A stretch of DNA of 64,000 nucleotides from positions 1-64,000 of the forward strand of contig CAVJWC010000004.1 in assembly GCA_963653425.1 (NCBI GenBank), written 5' to 3'. This stretch comes from UMGS692 sp963653425 (GTDB lineage Bacteria; Bacillota; Clostridia; Christensenellales; CAG-314). This document shows positions 34,945-44,926 of this stretch, in pieces. A model generated the notes under the pieces. It saw nothing but the letters and a program-made list of their open reading frames with translations. It was not told the origin of the DNA and did not search any database. Both the position numbers and the translations under genes were made by a program. The first letter of the stretch is position 1. Each line of letters opens with the position of its first letter.

Positions 34945-36109
34945 TTTGTGCGTCGATATTGGTTATAAAAGTATAAATCACTACGGCGAACAGCTTTGCG
35001 GAGATCACGTTGACGTAGTCGAGCAGGGCGAGAATTCTTCCGTCATCGTTCTTGCGGACGGACTGGGAAGCGGAGTAAAAGCCAGTATTCTTTCCACGCT
35101 TACTTCCAAGATAATTTCCACCATGATGGCTGCGGGATTATCCATAGAGGATTGCGTGGAAACCATTGCGGCGACTCTGCCCGTGTGTTCCGTAAGGGGC
35201 GTGGCTTATTCGACGTTTACCATTATCCATATCGTAAACAACGAAACGGCGGAAATTATCGAATTCGATAATCCGCAGGTCATAGCTCTTCGCGACGGCG
35301 AGAATTACGAAGCCCGCAGAACCGAAATGAACATCGGAGGAAAGAAAGTCTATAAAACCTCCGTTCATCTTCGCGACGGAGACGTGTTTATCGCAATGAG
35401 CGACGGCTGTCCGCACGCAGGTCTCGGAATTCAATACAATTTCGGTTGGAAACGAGACGACATTATAAGCTATATGGCTCCGCTTGTGTTTGCGGGTTAT
35501 TCCGCGAAAACGCTTTCCACCATTCTCGTCGACGAGTGCAACAAGCTTTACGGCGAAAAACCGGGCGACGACGCCACGGCGTGCGTAGTAAAGGTAAGAA
35601 AGCGCGAGCCGATGAACATTCTTTTCGGACCTCCTGCCAACCGCGACGACGAAAACAGAATGATGTCCCTGTTCTTCTCGAAAGAGGGCAAGCACATTAT
35701 CTGTGGCGGAACTACTTCGACCGTAGCCGCGCGTTATCTCGGTAAGCCCGTCAGGGCAAGCCTGAAATTTGCCCGCAGCGACGTTCCGCCCATAGCGGAA
35801 ATAGAAGGCGTAGACCTCGTAACGGAAGGAGTTATAACGGTAAATAAGGTTGTCGAATACGCAAACGACGCCTTGGGCGAAAACAAGCTTTACGAAAAAT
35901 GGAGTTACGGTCAGGACGGAGCTTCTCTCATTTGCAGAATGCTTTTCGAAGAAGCGACGGACATTAACTTCTACGTCGGAAGAGCGGTTAATCCGGCTCA
36001 TCAGAACCCTGATTTGCCCATTAACTTCAACATCAAAATGAATTTGGTCGAAGAATTATCCAGATGTCTCAGACAGATGGGAAAGAGAATAAAAGTCAGT
36101 TATTTTTAA
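34937..36109 (+). CDS. SpoIIE/PP2C-type phosphatase with extra C-terminal domain
   Basis: The protein is 390 residues from the ATG at 34937, eight bases inside the upstream gene; GGAG at 34923-34926 fits. The PP2C metal sites are visible as VLADGLGSG (~35), IAMSDGCPHAG (~150) and GDDATACVV (~205). SpoIIE-type enzymes remove phosphate from serine/threonine on partner proteins. Residues ~225-390 form a further domain outside the phosphatase, with NILFGPPANRDDENRMMSLF and an end region RCLRQMGKRIKVSYF, whose function I do not know. The operon context implies that signals from the PAS hydrogenase act on this phosphatase. Confidence 0.88.
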   Translation: MNDLCVDIGYKSINHYGEQLCGDHVDVVEQGENSSVIVLADGLGSGVKASILSTLTSKIISTMMAAGLSIEDCVETIAATLPVCSVRGVAYSTFTIIHIVNNETAEIIEFDNPQVIALRDGENYEARRTEMNIGGKKVYKTSVHLRDGDVFIAMSDGCPHAGLGIQYNFGWKRDDIISYMAPLVFAGYSAKTLSTILVDECNKLYGEKPGDDATACVVKVRKREPMNILFGPPANRDDENRMMSLFFSKEGKHIICGGTTSTVAARYLGKPVRASLKFARSDVPPIAEIEGVDLVTEGVITVNKVVEYANDALGENKLYEKWSYGQDGASLICRMLFEEATDINFYVGRAVNPAHQNPDLPINFNIKMNLVEELSRCLRQMGKRIKVSYF

Positions 36110-36118
36110 GGGATTATT

Positions 36119-37546
36119 ATGAGAATATTTGATACGAAAGTACAGGAACTCAAATACAGAGTTCTGCGTGAAGTTGCCCGCGCGGCATGGGAAGACAAGC
36201 TTCCCGAAGCTGCGTTCGATATACCAAAGAAGATCGTTCCGGGAAAGATTCCCACGATGCGTTGTTGCGTATATAAAGAACGCGCCATTCTTGCCGAAAG
36301 AGTAAAGATTGCTATGGGTGCAAGCACCGACAACCCCAACGTTATCGAAGTTATCGATATTGCCTGCGACGAATGTCCGATGGGCGGTTACGAAGTTACC
36401 AACGCTTGTCGCGGATGTCTTGCTCACCGTTGCGAAGACGCCTGCAAATTCGGCGCCATTACCACCGATAAGAACCACGTTGCTCACATAGACAAGAGTA
36501 AGTGTAAAGAATGCGGTTCGTGCGCTAAGGTTTGCCCCTACAGCGCAATACACAACTACAAACGTCCCTGCGAAACGGCTTGTAAAGTCAAAGCCATTTC
36601 TATGGGCGAAGAAAAACAGGCTTGCATAGACAACGATAAATGTATAGCTTGCGGAGCGTGCGTATATCAGTGTCCGTTCGGCGCGATTACCGATAAGTCT
36701 TTCATTCTTGACGCCGTAAACCTGATTAAAAACAGCGAAAACAACACGAAATACAAGGTCTACGCGGTAGTGGCTCCTTCCATTTCCAGTCAGTTTACTT
36801 ACGCTAAACTCGGTCAGGTCATCACCGGTCTTAAAGAACTGGGCTTCCACACCGTTATCGAAGCCGCTCTGGGAGCAGATATGGTAGCTATGTCCGAATC
36901 CAAAGAACTTGCGGAAAAAGGCTTCCTCACCAGTTCCTGCTGTCCTGCGTTCGTGGCGTTTATAGAAAAGCACTATCCCGACCTGAAACCTCTCGTTTCT
37001 CATAATCCTTCGCCTATGACGGCTATAGCTCAGTACATCAAGGAACACGAAACCGATTCCAGGATTGTATTTATAGGTCCGTGTACCGCCAAGAAGCTCG
37101 AAGCTCAGAGAGAATCGGTTAAACCTTGGGTAGACGCCGTTCTTACGTTCGAAGAACTTCAGGCTCTTATCGACAGCAAAGATATAGACCTTACGACTCT
37201 TCCCGAAGGCGTACTCGACAACGCTTCCTACTACGGCAGAATTTTCGCCCGTGTCGGCGGTCTTTCCGACGCAGTCGTCGAGGCTCTTAAGGAACAGAAT
37301 ATGGAAGACTTCAAAGTTAAATCGGAAGTCTGCGACGGTATCGAAGCCTGCAAGATCGCTCTGCTTAAAAAGAGCAAGAACCTTCTTCAGTCCAACTTCA
37401 TCGAAGGTATGGCTTGCGTTGGCGGTTGCATCAACGGCGCAGGTTGCCTGACTCACGGCGAAAAGAATAAAGCCGAAGTAGATAAGTACGGCAGAGAAGC
37501 CTTTGAAAAGACTATAACCGACGCCGTTTCCATTCTCGGCAAATAA
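36119..37546 (+). CDS. [FeFe] hydrogenase, group B-type
   Basis: The 475-residue protein has a long N-terminal region with an unusual cysteine set (CDECP, CRGCLAHRC) and further 4Fe-4S motifs (CKECGSCAKVC, CIACGACVYQC). The H-cluster domain carries L1 SSCCPA (Cys274/275), L2 FIGPCTAKK (Cys322) and L3 EGMACVGGC (Cys433/437). All H-cluster ligands are present, so it should make or oxidise H2. The layout matches monomeric group B clostridial hydrogenases, which lack the N-terminal 2Fe-2S of CpI-type enzymes. It is the last gene of the Rex-headed operon and is followed by a terminator. Its maturation would need HydE and HydF, encoded 10 kb downstream, and HydG. Confidence 0.93.
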   Translation: MRIFDTKVQELKYRVLREVARAAWEDKLPEAAFDIPKKIVPGKIPTMRCCVYKERAILAERVKIAMGASTDNPNVIEVIDIACDECPMGGYEVTNACRGCLAHRCEDACKFGAITTDKNHVAHIDKSKCKECGSCAKVCPYSAIHNYKRPCETACKVKAISMGEEKQACIDNDKCIACGACVYQCPFGAITDKSFILDAVNLIKNSENNTKYKVYAVVAPSISSQFTYAKLGQVITGLKELGFHTVIEAALGADMVAMSESKELAEKGFLTSSCCPAFVAFIEKHYPDLKPLVSHNPSPMTAIAQYIKEHETDSRIVFIGPCTAKKLEAQRESVKPWVDAVLTFEELQALIDSKDIDLTTLPEGVLDNASYYGRIFARVGGLSDAVVEALKEQNMEDFKVKSEVCDGIEACKIALLKKSKNLLQSNFIEGMACVGGCINGAGCLTHGEKNKAEVDKYGREAFEKTITDAVSILGK

Positions 37547-37570
37547 AATTTTACTGCAATTATACTACAG

Positions 37571-37601
37571 CCCGCATTCAAAAAAGAGTGCGGGTTTTTT
37601 T
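37571..37601 (+). terminator. Intrinsic terminator of the hydrogenase operon
   Basis: CCCGCATTC and GAGTGCGGG form a 9-bp stem with an A6 loop and a long T-run. Confidence 0.9.
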
Positions 37602-37604
37602 ATT

Positions 37605-37827
37605 GCCTTCCATTCTTCATAACCGATTATTTTTACGGGAACAAATCGGTTCAGACTGTGTTAAACTCTCTCATACATACCCAAGTACGCCCTCAGCCCA
37701 AAGCCTTGTCTGAGCCAAGCCCGCAAGGGGCGTGTTTCTATCTTAAAAACGCTACGCGCCGTAAAGGAAGCTTTTTTTAAGAACAAAAAAATCCGTTTAC
37801 GTTCATCGGTGATAAAGAATGTAATGC
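37605..37827 (+). mobile_element. MITE-like element, full copy C
   Basis: The left end is GCCTTCCATTCTTCATAAC and the right end GTGATAAAGAATGTAATGC, an imperfect terminal inverted repeat. The core GGGCGTGTTTC...AAAACGCTACGCGCC is at about 37728-37760. Directly after it, at 37850-37905, comes a mutated duplicate of the groEL terminator, and at about 37908-37930 another element-end relic. I see no gene between 37547 and 38306. Confidence 0.65.
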
Positions 37828-37858
37828 TAAGCTTTCTATTCAACACAAAACCTCATTC

Positions 37859-37890
37859 AAGGCTCTTTCCGTTTTTCGGAAGGACCTTCT
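37859..37890 (+). repeat. Decayed copy of the groEL terminator hairpin
   Basis: It matches 21967-22016 (CTCATTCAAGGCTCTTTCCG and on) but has lost pairing bases on the 3' arm. Confidence 0.6.
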
Positions 37891-38066
37891 TATTTTTATA
37901 AAAACATTAGCGATAACGAACGGAGTAACGGACTCAGATAACTTGTTTCCGTTTGCGGAAGGAGTAAATTCGCGAGTGGGGGAGCGGGAAAAAACAAATA
38001 TACAAAATTTCTACAAAAACGGGTGTTTTTTAATGGTTTTCGGATGGATTGGGCGTAAGAATGATG

Positions 38067-38135
38067 TTGGCAATATGCCAAGATAAAAGCCTGTTATTAA
38101 GGGATTTTGTTCTATTACTGATTGGCATTTTGCCA
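38067..38135 (+). promoter_or_regulatory. Paired palindromes upstream of subtilase 2
   Basis: TTGGCA-ATA-TGCCAA at 38067-38081 and TGGCA-TTT-TGCCA at 38123-38135 are the same pair as before subtilase 1. The DNA between the sites has diverged while the palindromes have not. Confidence 0.6.
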
Positions 38136-38194
38136 CTATATTGAGATGTTATTTTTGTATTGTAATTTCGCTTTAACTAAATTACAAAAAAATC

Positions 38195-38223
38195 TTGACA
38201 CCATTCAAAATCGGTGCTATTAT
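38195..38223 (+). promoter_or_regulatory. Sigma-A promoter of subtilase 2
   Basis: TTGACA at 38195-38200 and TATTAT at 38218-38223, spacer 17, the same as copy 1. Confidence 0.75.
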
Positions 38224-38306
38224 GTATTTGTATAATGGGTGTTTGTTTCGTTCTCTCCGTGCAATTATCCGTTTACAACACCAACCCACTGAGGAGGAAA
38301 AACAAG

Positions 38307-41300
38307 ATGCAAAGAAAAAGCTTGATAGCTGTTTTGCTTGTCGCAATGGTATTACTGCTCATATCGTGCAGTTCGCTTCAACTTGACAAGCCGAACGTTA
38401 TCGATTCAAGTAACACAACAGCCCGCTTCTCTCGGTCTTTACTGAAAGCGGCGCAGTTCCTTAACGGCGGAACTTCCGAAACCGAATCGGATTCTTCCAC
38501 CCTCCCCGCTAAAGACGACGAAGTTTACGTTACCGTAAAACTCGGTAGCGGTATCGTTGATTCTTACTTCGGTAGCGGATTTACGAGCGTTGCGGACTAC
38601 GCACTTTCCAAAGAAGGCGAAGCCATGATCAGCGACTTTACCGCTCAGCAGGACTCGGTTATAGCTTTAATGAGAGACAAGAAGCTTACCACCGAAATCA
38701 AGCATCGTTACAACATTCTCCAGAACGGTTTCGCAGCTAAAATCAAATTCGGCGACATCGAAACCGTAAAGGCTCTTCCGGGCGTAAAACAGGTCGTTCT
38801 CGCAGAAGAGTACTCCATTCCGGAAGTTTCTTCAAAAGCTTTGGCTGCTTCCTTTGCAGACACGGGTATTTTCAATAACCCCACGAATTACGCAGGAGCA
38901 GGAACGGTTATAGCTATTCTGGATACCGGTATTTATGCGGACCATAGCGCATTTGCTACCGCTCCTTCCGTCGAAGCCATTAACTACGAATACGTAGAGA
39001 AAATACTTTCCGTAACCAATGCCGGCGCAGTAGGCGCAACGGCAGAAACAGCTTATTACAGCGCAAAAATCCCCTTCGCATTCAACTATGCGGACGGTAA
39101 CGAAAGATTCCAGCCCGGTTATTCCGACATGAGCGTAGGTCACGAACACGGCACTCACGTTGCGGGTATCGCGGCAGGTAACGACGACACTATAAAGGGT
39201 GCTGCCTGGGACGCTCAGCTCGCGGTTATGAGAGTATTCGGCGCAGGCAAGCAGGGCGCTAACGATACCGACATCTACGCGGCTGTAGAAGACTGCGTGA
39301 TTCTCGGCGTTCAGGTTGCTAACCTTTCGCTCGGCAGTACGTGCGGTTTTGCTTACGAAAAGGCAGAACAGAATCAGTTCGTAAACGACATCGTTAACCT
39401 TGCAAGAAAAGCAGGTCTCACTATGTGTTGCGCAACGGGTAACGTAGGTACGGCTTGGTGGGATTCGGATACTTTGGCTCCGTTCTCCGCCGTTGACGAT
39501 CCCGATAACGGCACGGTAAGTTCGCCCGCTTCTTTCCCCAGCACGTTTGCAGTAGGTTCCGCAAACAACCTCGTGAAGATTTACGTAAACTTCGAAGGTT
39601 CGAGAATAATCGGCAGAAACGGCGTTGTAGACTCCGAAACGAGCAAGGAAATCAACTTCTTCGCTATTCTTGACGGCAAAGACGAAGCGACCTTCGAATA
39701 CGTTGCAGTTCCCGGCGCGGGCGCACCCGAAGATTACGACGGACTTGACGTTACGGGTAAGATCGCTCTCGTTCAGAGAGGAGAAATCTCCTTTGCCGAA
39801 AAGGTTCAGAACGCAAAGGATAAAGGCGCGATAGCTTGTATTCTTTACGATAACGTAACCGAAAAGATTGAAAAATTCGGCGCGGTCGTAGGCGAAAACA
39901 CTATTCCCACCATGACAATTACTCTTGAAGACGGCACCACGCTTGCCAATGCTCAGGACAAACGTATCACGATCGGCTCTTCCGACTATTTCGTGGAATA
40001 CTCGTATTTCTCTTCGATGGGCGCTCTTAACGACCTTTCCATCGGCGTAGACATTCTCGGTATAGGCGCTGGCGTTTACTCCGCGGTTCCTCAGTACTAT
40101 GACTGGCAGTTCGGAACAAACGGTTACACCTACATGGACGGTACTTCCATGGCAACCCCCAACGTCGCAGGCGTTATGGCGGCTCTTAAAGGATACCTCA
40201 AACAGGCTTATCCCACCAAGACTCCTGCCGAAATCTCCAATCTCGCTATGCAACGTCTTATGAGCACGGCTACTATTCTCGAAAACTCCGACGGCAACCC
40301 CATCACCCCCAGAAGACAGGGTTCGGGTCTTGCAGACATCGAAAGAGCCATTGAAACCGACGCTTACATAACGGTAACCGGTTCGGACAGAACCAAACTC
40401 AACCTCGGTAGCGACACCGAAAAAGACGGTATTTATACGCTTAACTTCAACGTTGTGAACGACGGCGAAAACGCTCTCGGTTATAAACTTAACGTACTTA
40501 CCTTCACCGAATCCGCAGTAACCGGTAAATCCATAAACTACACCTTAAAGGGCGCGGATAAACTCATGATTGCCGAAAAAGCTTATATGCTTGACGGCGC
40601 AGAAGTTAAGTATTACGTGAACGGCACGCTTCTCGAAGGCGACGAAATCACCGTGGAAGCAGGCGAAAAACTCAAGATCAAAGCCGTTATCACTCTTACG
40701 GAAGAAAACAAAGCTTACATGAACGAAACCTTCCCCAACGGTATTTACGTTGAAGGCTTTGCGGTTCTCGAAAGCACGGACGAAGAAGGCATCGACCTTC
40801 ACATTCCGTACATATCTTTCTACGGCGATTGGATGACTCTTCCCGCATACGAACCCACGGCTTCCGACGGCACGGCTTCGACTTTCGGAAAATACTTCGG
40901 TCTTACGTTTATGTCCTATGAAGACGCAGGCAACGGCTGGTTCGTCGGACAGGAAATTCAGGCAGGCGTATATTCTTACACTCTTCCCGAAGGATACAAA
41001 GCTCCTACGGCTAATGCAGACAAAGCCGCTATCGGCAGAGGCGTTGACGACAACGGTTCTTTGGACGGAACGGTAATACTTAAAGCTATTAACCTTGCTA
41101 TTAAGCGTAACGCTTCCTCGGTTTATCTCAGTTATACGAAGGTCGGCACCGGTGAAAGTCTCGGCAACGACGTTTTCTATAACATCGGTAAGGCTTGCGC
41201 AGGCACTAACGGCGGATATTCGCTCACTTTTAACGAATTCTATCCCGAAACGCTGATGCTCGCAAACAACGAACAGCTTCTTTTCAGCTTTACCTACGAC

Positions 41301-44300
41301 TTTAACGATAAGCCCGTCGGTCAGGTTGTTGATATGCCCGTATTTATCGACCTCGAAGCTCCCACCCTTGAAAAAGCTTCCTGGAGAACGGAAGACGGCA
41401 GAACTTACCTCGACCTTACCGTTTACGACAACCATTACCTTCAGGCAACCGGTCTTCTTACCTACGGAACGGAAGACAGCTATAACAGCCTTTACAAATT
41501 CATGTTCCCGTGTTACGGCGACGTAAGAAACGGAGATTACTCCTACTCGATAGACGTTACCGATTATATGGCTAACGTTGTAAACGACACCTTTGCGGTT
41601 CAGCTCGTTGACTATGCAAGAAACGTTTCCGTTTACGAAATCGAACTTCCCGATAGCGGTGAAAACAACGCAAACGCTGTTATTACAGGCAACGAAAACC
41701 GTACTCTTGCGGTAAGATACCGTACCGACGACGCCGTAATTTACTACGACGTAAACGATCCTTCCTATACGGAAGTTCACACTTACAGCAGTTTTGACAG
41801 CTCCAAGGCAAACAATGCCGTCGTTAACTCCGAAAGCGAAGGAACGGACGAATTCGTTATCGAAAACGGCGTTCTTAAAGCTTACAACGGCGAAGGCGGA
41901 GAAGTTGTAATTCCCGACGGAGTTACCTCTATAGGCGCATACGTTTTCAACGGCGACAGCAGAATCACAAAACTCGTTCTTCCCGAAGGTCTTAAATCGA
42001 TAGGTTATTATTCTATCAGAAATCTTTATCACCTCACCGAGATCGTTCTTCCCAAGTCGCTCGAAAGAATGGAATATTATTCCTTCTGTACTCTTCCCTT
42101 GCTGACTTCTCTCGATCTTGAAAATACCAGCCTTAACTACGCGGCTTTCGCACTCAACGGTATAGCCGGCGTTAAGACTCTTACCTTCCCCAAGACGGAA
42201 ACTCCGCTTACTCTTAACTTCACCTTGGACGTATGTTATAACCTCGAAAAGGTTACTTTCCTCGGCGACGTGGCGTCTATACATTCAAGCTTTATGTTCA
42301 ACGATTCTCTTAAAGAAATCGAATTCATGGGCAACGTTACCTCTCTCGAAGGCGTAAGAGCAGGTATGGCTTTGTCGTTAACCGGTTGCGACGTTCTCGA
42401 AAGAATAGTATTCCACGGCAACGTAGACAAACTCGGCTACTGCATAGTTCAGGATTACGGCGACTACGTTTACAAAGATTACAGTCAGGCAGCGTCCGCT
42501 CTTATCGGTCTTAAAGAAGTTATCTTCGAAAAAGACGTAGGAAGTATCGACGGTATATCCTTCTCCGGTTGCCCGAAACTTGAAAACGTAGCTTTCGGCG
42601 GAAACGTCGGCTACATAGGTAGCGGAGCATTCGGTGGAAGCGACATGCTTTACGGCGGTTTCACCGTACTTGAAGGCAACGACAAGCTTATTAAAGACGA
42701 AACGGGTATCGTTTACAACGCAGACAAGACCGCTATGTTCAAGCCTTCGGCTTGGGATTACGACGGCGTACTCGAACTGCCCGAAACCATTACCGAACTT
42801 AACGAAAGAGAATTCTCCATTCCCGAATTCGTTCCCGAATACGTTAAACAGGATTACGGTATCTATCCCGAAGGAGAAAACGGCGGCGGTTATTACTGGA
42901 ACCTCAACTCTATGTTCGGAAATCCCGACTACGACAAGACCCTCCTTAAAGGCGTTAAACTCGGAAGTCAGATAAAGACTTTACCCGCATATTGCTTCTA
43001 CAGAAACTACAACCTTGCGGAAATCAACCTCGAAAACGTCGAAGTATTCAAAACGCAGTCCCTTTCGGGAACGGCTATAACAAGCTTCAGAACAACCGAA
43101 AACACCAAGAAGATCGGCGCGGGCGTTTGGAAAGGTTGCCGTAACCTCACCGAAATCGTTATAGGCGAAAACGTTGAAGTGGAAACCTACGAAGAATTCT
43201 ATTCCGGCACAGGTTTCGTTGAAATCGAAGTTCCCGAATATATCACCGCAGACGCGGCTTACCTGTTCGCAGCCTGCAAGAACCTCGAAAAGGTAACCTT
43301 CCTTAATACCGGTTCTCAGAATATAGGTTCGGGCGCTTTCAGCGGTACGACTTCTCTTAAAGAAATCATAGGTATCGACAACGTAACCGCTATCGGCGAG
43401 TACGCATTCAATCTTTCGGGTATCACTCACCTCGAACTCGAAAACGTAAAGAGTATATCCGGTCCTGCGTTCTACCATGCGGAGAAGATCGAATCCGTTT
43501 ACTTCCCTGCTCTCGAAACCGTTGAACCGATATACGATTGGGACGGCGAACTCTACAACGCGTTTGCATACTGCACGTCGCTTAAATCCTTCTACATCGG
43601 CGAAAACTGCGGTTACTTCAATCCTGTAGGAATGTTCGAAGGTTGCGACGCTCTCGAAGAAATCGTCGTTCACGAGAACAACCGTGTATTCTCTTCTATA
43701 GAAGGCATACTCTTCAACAAGGCAGAAACGGCTATTCTTCTCTATCCGACGGCAAGCACCGCAACCGAACTCGAACTGCCCGACACCATCAAGGCGATTA
43801 ACGCAGGAACGTTTATGGGCGCGCCCAACCTCGAAAAAGTAGTTATGCCCGCGGTCGAAACCATCGGCGCAAACGCATTCGCTTACTCGGCGGTTAAGGA
43901 AGTTGTCGTAAGCGACGCTCTCGTCGAAATCGGCTTAGGCGCGTTCAGAAATACCGCTATAAGCGAGTTTGATCTTTCCGACGTACTCGTTATCGACGAC
44001 GACGCTTTCTATGCGACCAAGCTCACCGAAGTTACCGTAAACAAAGCGGAATACCTCGGAAACAAAGCTTTCGGCGCAATTGAAACGCTCGAAAAGGTAA
44101 CTATCGGCGGAGTAGATGAATTCAACTTCTCCAGAGTATTCTTCGGTTCCACCAACATCTCTTCCGTTGAACTTAACGGCTGTGAAGTTCTCACCGAATT
44201 CGAAGACGGACTCTATAACGCAGACAAGACCGTTCTCTACAGATACTTCGGAACGGAAGCAAACGTAACTCTTCCCGAAGGAATCGTTAAGATCGATTCT

Positions 44301-44597
44301 CACGCATTTGCAGGCAACACGACCGTTAAGAACGTAGTTCTTCCCGCAAGTCTCGGATATATCGCTGACGGCGCGTTCTACGGATGTACTGCTCTTACCG
44401 AAATCACCTTCAAATCCGAAAAAGCACCCGTTCTTCAGAACTATTACAGAGACGGCGTAAGATACCTCTATAACCAGTTTGTAAACGATCTCGAAGAAGC
44501 TGACGGAAACGAAGACGTTAAGATTTACGTAAGCGGTGACGCATCTTACAACACCTACATCTGGAGAACTTACTTCAAAAACATAATCGTAAAATAA
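38307..44597 (+). CDS. Giant S8 subtilase lipoprotein with BspA-type LRR tail (copy 2)
   Basis: The protein is 2096 residues from the ATG at 38307 behind GAGGAGG. Architecture and numbering match the paralogue at 22596: lipobox Cys21, Asp206, His281 and Ser614, PA insertion, then BspA/LRR_5 repeats to the end. Differences cluster around the active site entrance (YADHSAF for YPEHSAF; the ~15 residues before HGTHVAG are mostly replaced), in the linker after the PA domain, and in the LRRs. Long blocks are identical to the base. Both genes keep intact frames and signals, so both are probably functional, perhaps with different substrates. Confidence 0.93.
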   Translation: MQRKSLIAVLLVAMVLLLISCSSLQLDKPNVIDSSNTTARFSRSLLKAAQFLNGGTSETESDSSTLPAKDDEVYVTVKLGSGIVDSYFGSGFTSVADYALSKEGEAMISDFTAQQDSVIALMRDKKLTTEIKHRYNILQNGFAAKIKFGDIETVKALPGVKQVVLAEEYSIPEVSSKALAASFADTGIFNNPTNYAGAGTVIAILDTGIYADHSAFATAPSVEAINYEYVEKILSVTNAGAVGATAETAYYSAKIPFAFNYADGNERFQPGYSDMSVGHEHGTHVAGIAAGNDDTIKGAAWDAQLAVMRVFGAGKQGANDTDIYAAVEDCVILGVQVANLSLGSTCGFAYEKAEQNQFVNDIVNLARKAGLTMCCATGNVGTAWWDSDTLAPFSAVDDPDNGTVSSPASFPSTFAVGSANNLVKIYVNFEGSRIIGRNGVVDSETSKEINFFAILDGKDEATFEYVAVPGAGAPEDYDGLDVTGKIALVQRGEISFAEKVQNAKDKGAIACILYDNVTEKIEKFGAVVGENTIPTMTITLEDGTTLANAQDKRITIGSSDYFVEYSYFSSMGALNDLSIGVDILGIGAGVYSAVPQYYDWQFGTNGYTYMDGTSMATPNVAGVMAALKGYLKQAYPTKTPAEISNLAMQRLMSTATILENSDGNPITPRRQGSGLADIERAIETDAYITVTGSDRTKLNLGSDTEKDGIYTLNFNVVNDGENALGYKLNVLTFTESAVTGKSINYTLKGADKLMIAEKAYMLDGAEVKYYVNGTLLEGDEITVEAGEKLKIKAVITLTEENKAYMNETFPNGIYVEGFAVLESTDEEGIDLHIPYISFYGDWMTLPAYEPTASDGTASTFGKYFGLTFMSYEDAGNGWFVGQEIQAGVYSYTLPEGYKAPTANADKAAIGRGVDDNGSLDGTVILKAINLAIKRNASSVYLSYTKVGTGESLGNDVFYNIGKACAGTNGGYSLTFNEFYPETLMLANNEQLLFSFTYDFNDKPVGQVVDMPVFIDLEAPTLEKASWRTEDGRTYLDLTVYDNHYLQATGLLTYGTEDSYNSLYKFMFPCYGDVRNGDYSYSIDVTDYMANVVNDTFAVQLVDYARNVSVYEIELPDSGENNANAVITGNENRTLAVRYRTDDAVIYYDVNDPSYTEVHTYSSFDSSKANNAVVNSESEGTDEFVIENGVLKAYNGEGGEVVIPDGVTSIGAYVFNGDSRITKLVLPEGLKSIGYYSIRNLYHLTEIVLPKSLERMEYYSFCTLPLLTSLDLENTSLNYAAFALNGIAGVKTLTFPKTETPLTLNFTLDVCYNLEKVTFLGDVASIHSSFMFNDSLKEIEFMGNVTSLEGVRAGMALSLTGCDVLERIVFHGNVDKLGYCIVQDYGDYVYKDYSQAASALIGLKEVIFEKDVGSIDGISFSGCPKLENVAFGGNVGYIGSGAFGGSDMLYGGFTVLEGNDKLIKDETGIVYNADKTAMFKPSAWDYDGVLELPETITELNEREFSIPEFVPEYVKQDYGIYPEGENGGGYYWNLNSMFGNPDYDKTLLKGVKLGSQIKTLPAYCFYRNYNLAEINLENVEVFKTQSLSGTAITSFRTTENTKKIGAGVWKGCRNLTEIVIGENVEVETYEEFYSGTGFVEIEVPEYITADAAYLFAACKNLEKVTFLNTGSQNIGSGAFSGTTSLKEIIGIDNVTAIGEYAFNLSGITHLELENVKSISGPAFYHAEKIESVYFPALETVEPIYDWDGELYNAFAYCTSLKSFYIGENCGYFNPVGMFEGCDALEEIVVHENNRVFSSIEGILFNKAETAILLYPTASTATELELPDTIKAINAGTFMGAPNLEKVVMPAVETIGANAFAYSAVKEVVVSDALVEIGLGAFRNTAISEFDLSDVLVIDDDAFYATKLTEVTVNKAEYLGNKAFGAIETLEKVTIGGVDEFNFSRVFFGSTNISSVELNGCEVLTEFEDGLYNADKTVLYRYFGTEANVTLPEGIVKIDSHAFAGNTTVKNVVLPASLGYIADGAFYGCTALTEITFKSEKAPVLQNYYRDGVRYLYNQFVNDLEEADGNEDVKIYVSGDASYNTYIWRTYFKNIIVK

Positions 44598-44722
44598 GCG
44601 ATTAAATAGCTAATCGTAAAATAAGCGATTAAGTAACAACAACCAATCGTAAAAGCGATTACACAGCAACAACCAATCGTAAAAGCGATTAAATAGCTAA
44701 TCGCAAAACAAACGATTAAACA
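44587..44722 (+). repeat. Palindromic ATCGTAAAA-CGATT tandem array after subtilase 2
   Basis: Same unit as at 28862-28978 but one or two units longer. It starts within the stop-codon region. Confidence 0.75.
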
Positions 44723-44736
44723 AGCCGAAAGGCGAA

Positions 44737-44762
44737 GGCTCCGCATTTGCGGAGCCTTTTTT
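44737..44762 (+). terminator. Intrinsic terminator after subtilase 2
   Basis: GGCTCCGCA/TGCGGAGCC stem and T-run, identical to the copy-1 terminator. Confidence 0.85.
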
Positions 44763-44926
44763 ATGAGGAAATTCGTATTAAGAAGAAAATTCGCCTTAGC
44801 GTTAAGCGGAAATACGCCTTGAATTGAATACGATTGCCCTTCCTTGCGCATAGTTTATATATTGCATAGCTTTTATATCGCAGTGTCACGGCATAAAAAG
44901 TTAAAGAAAGCGGTGGGCGTTCTTTC

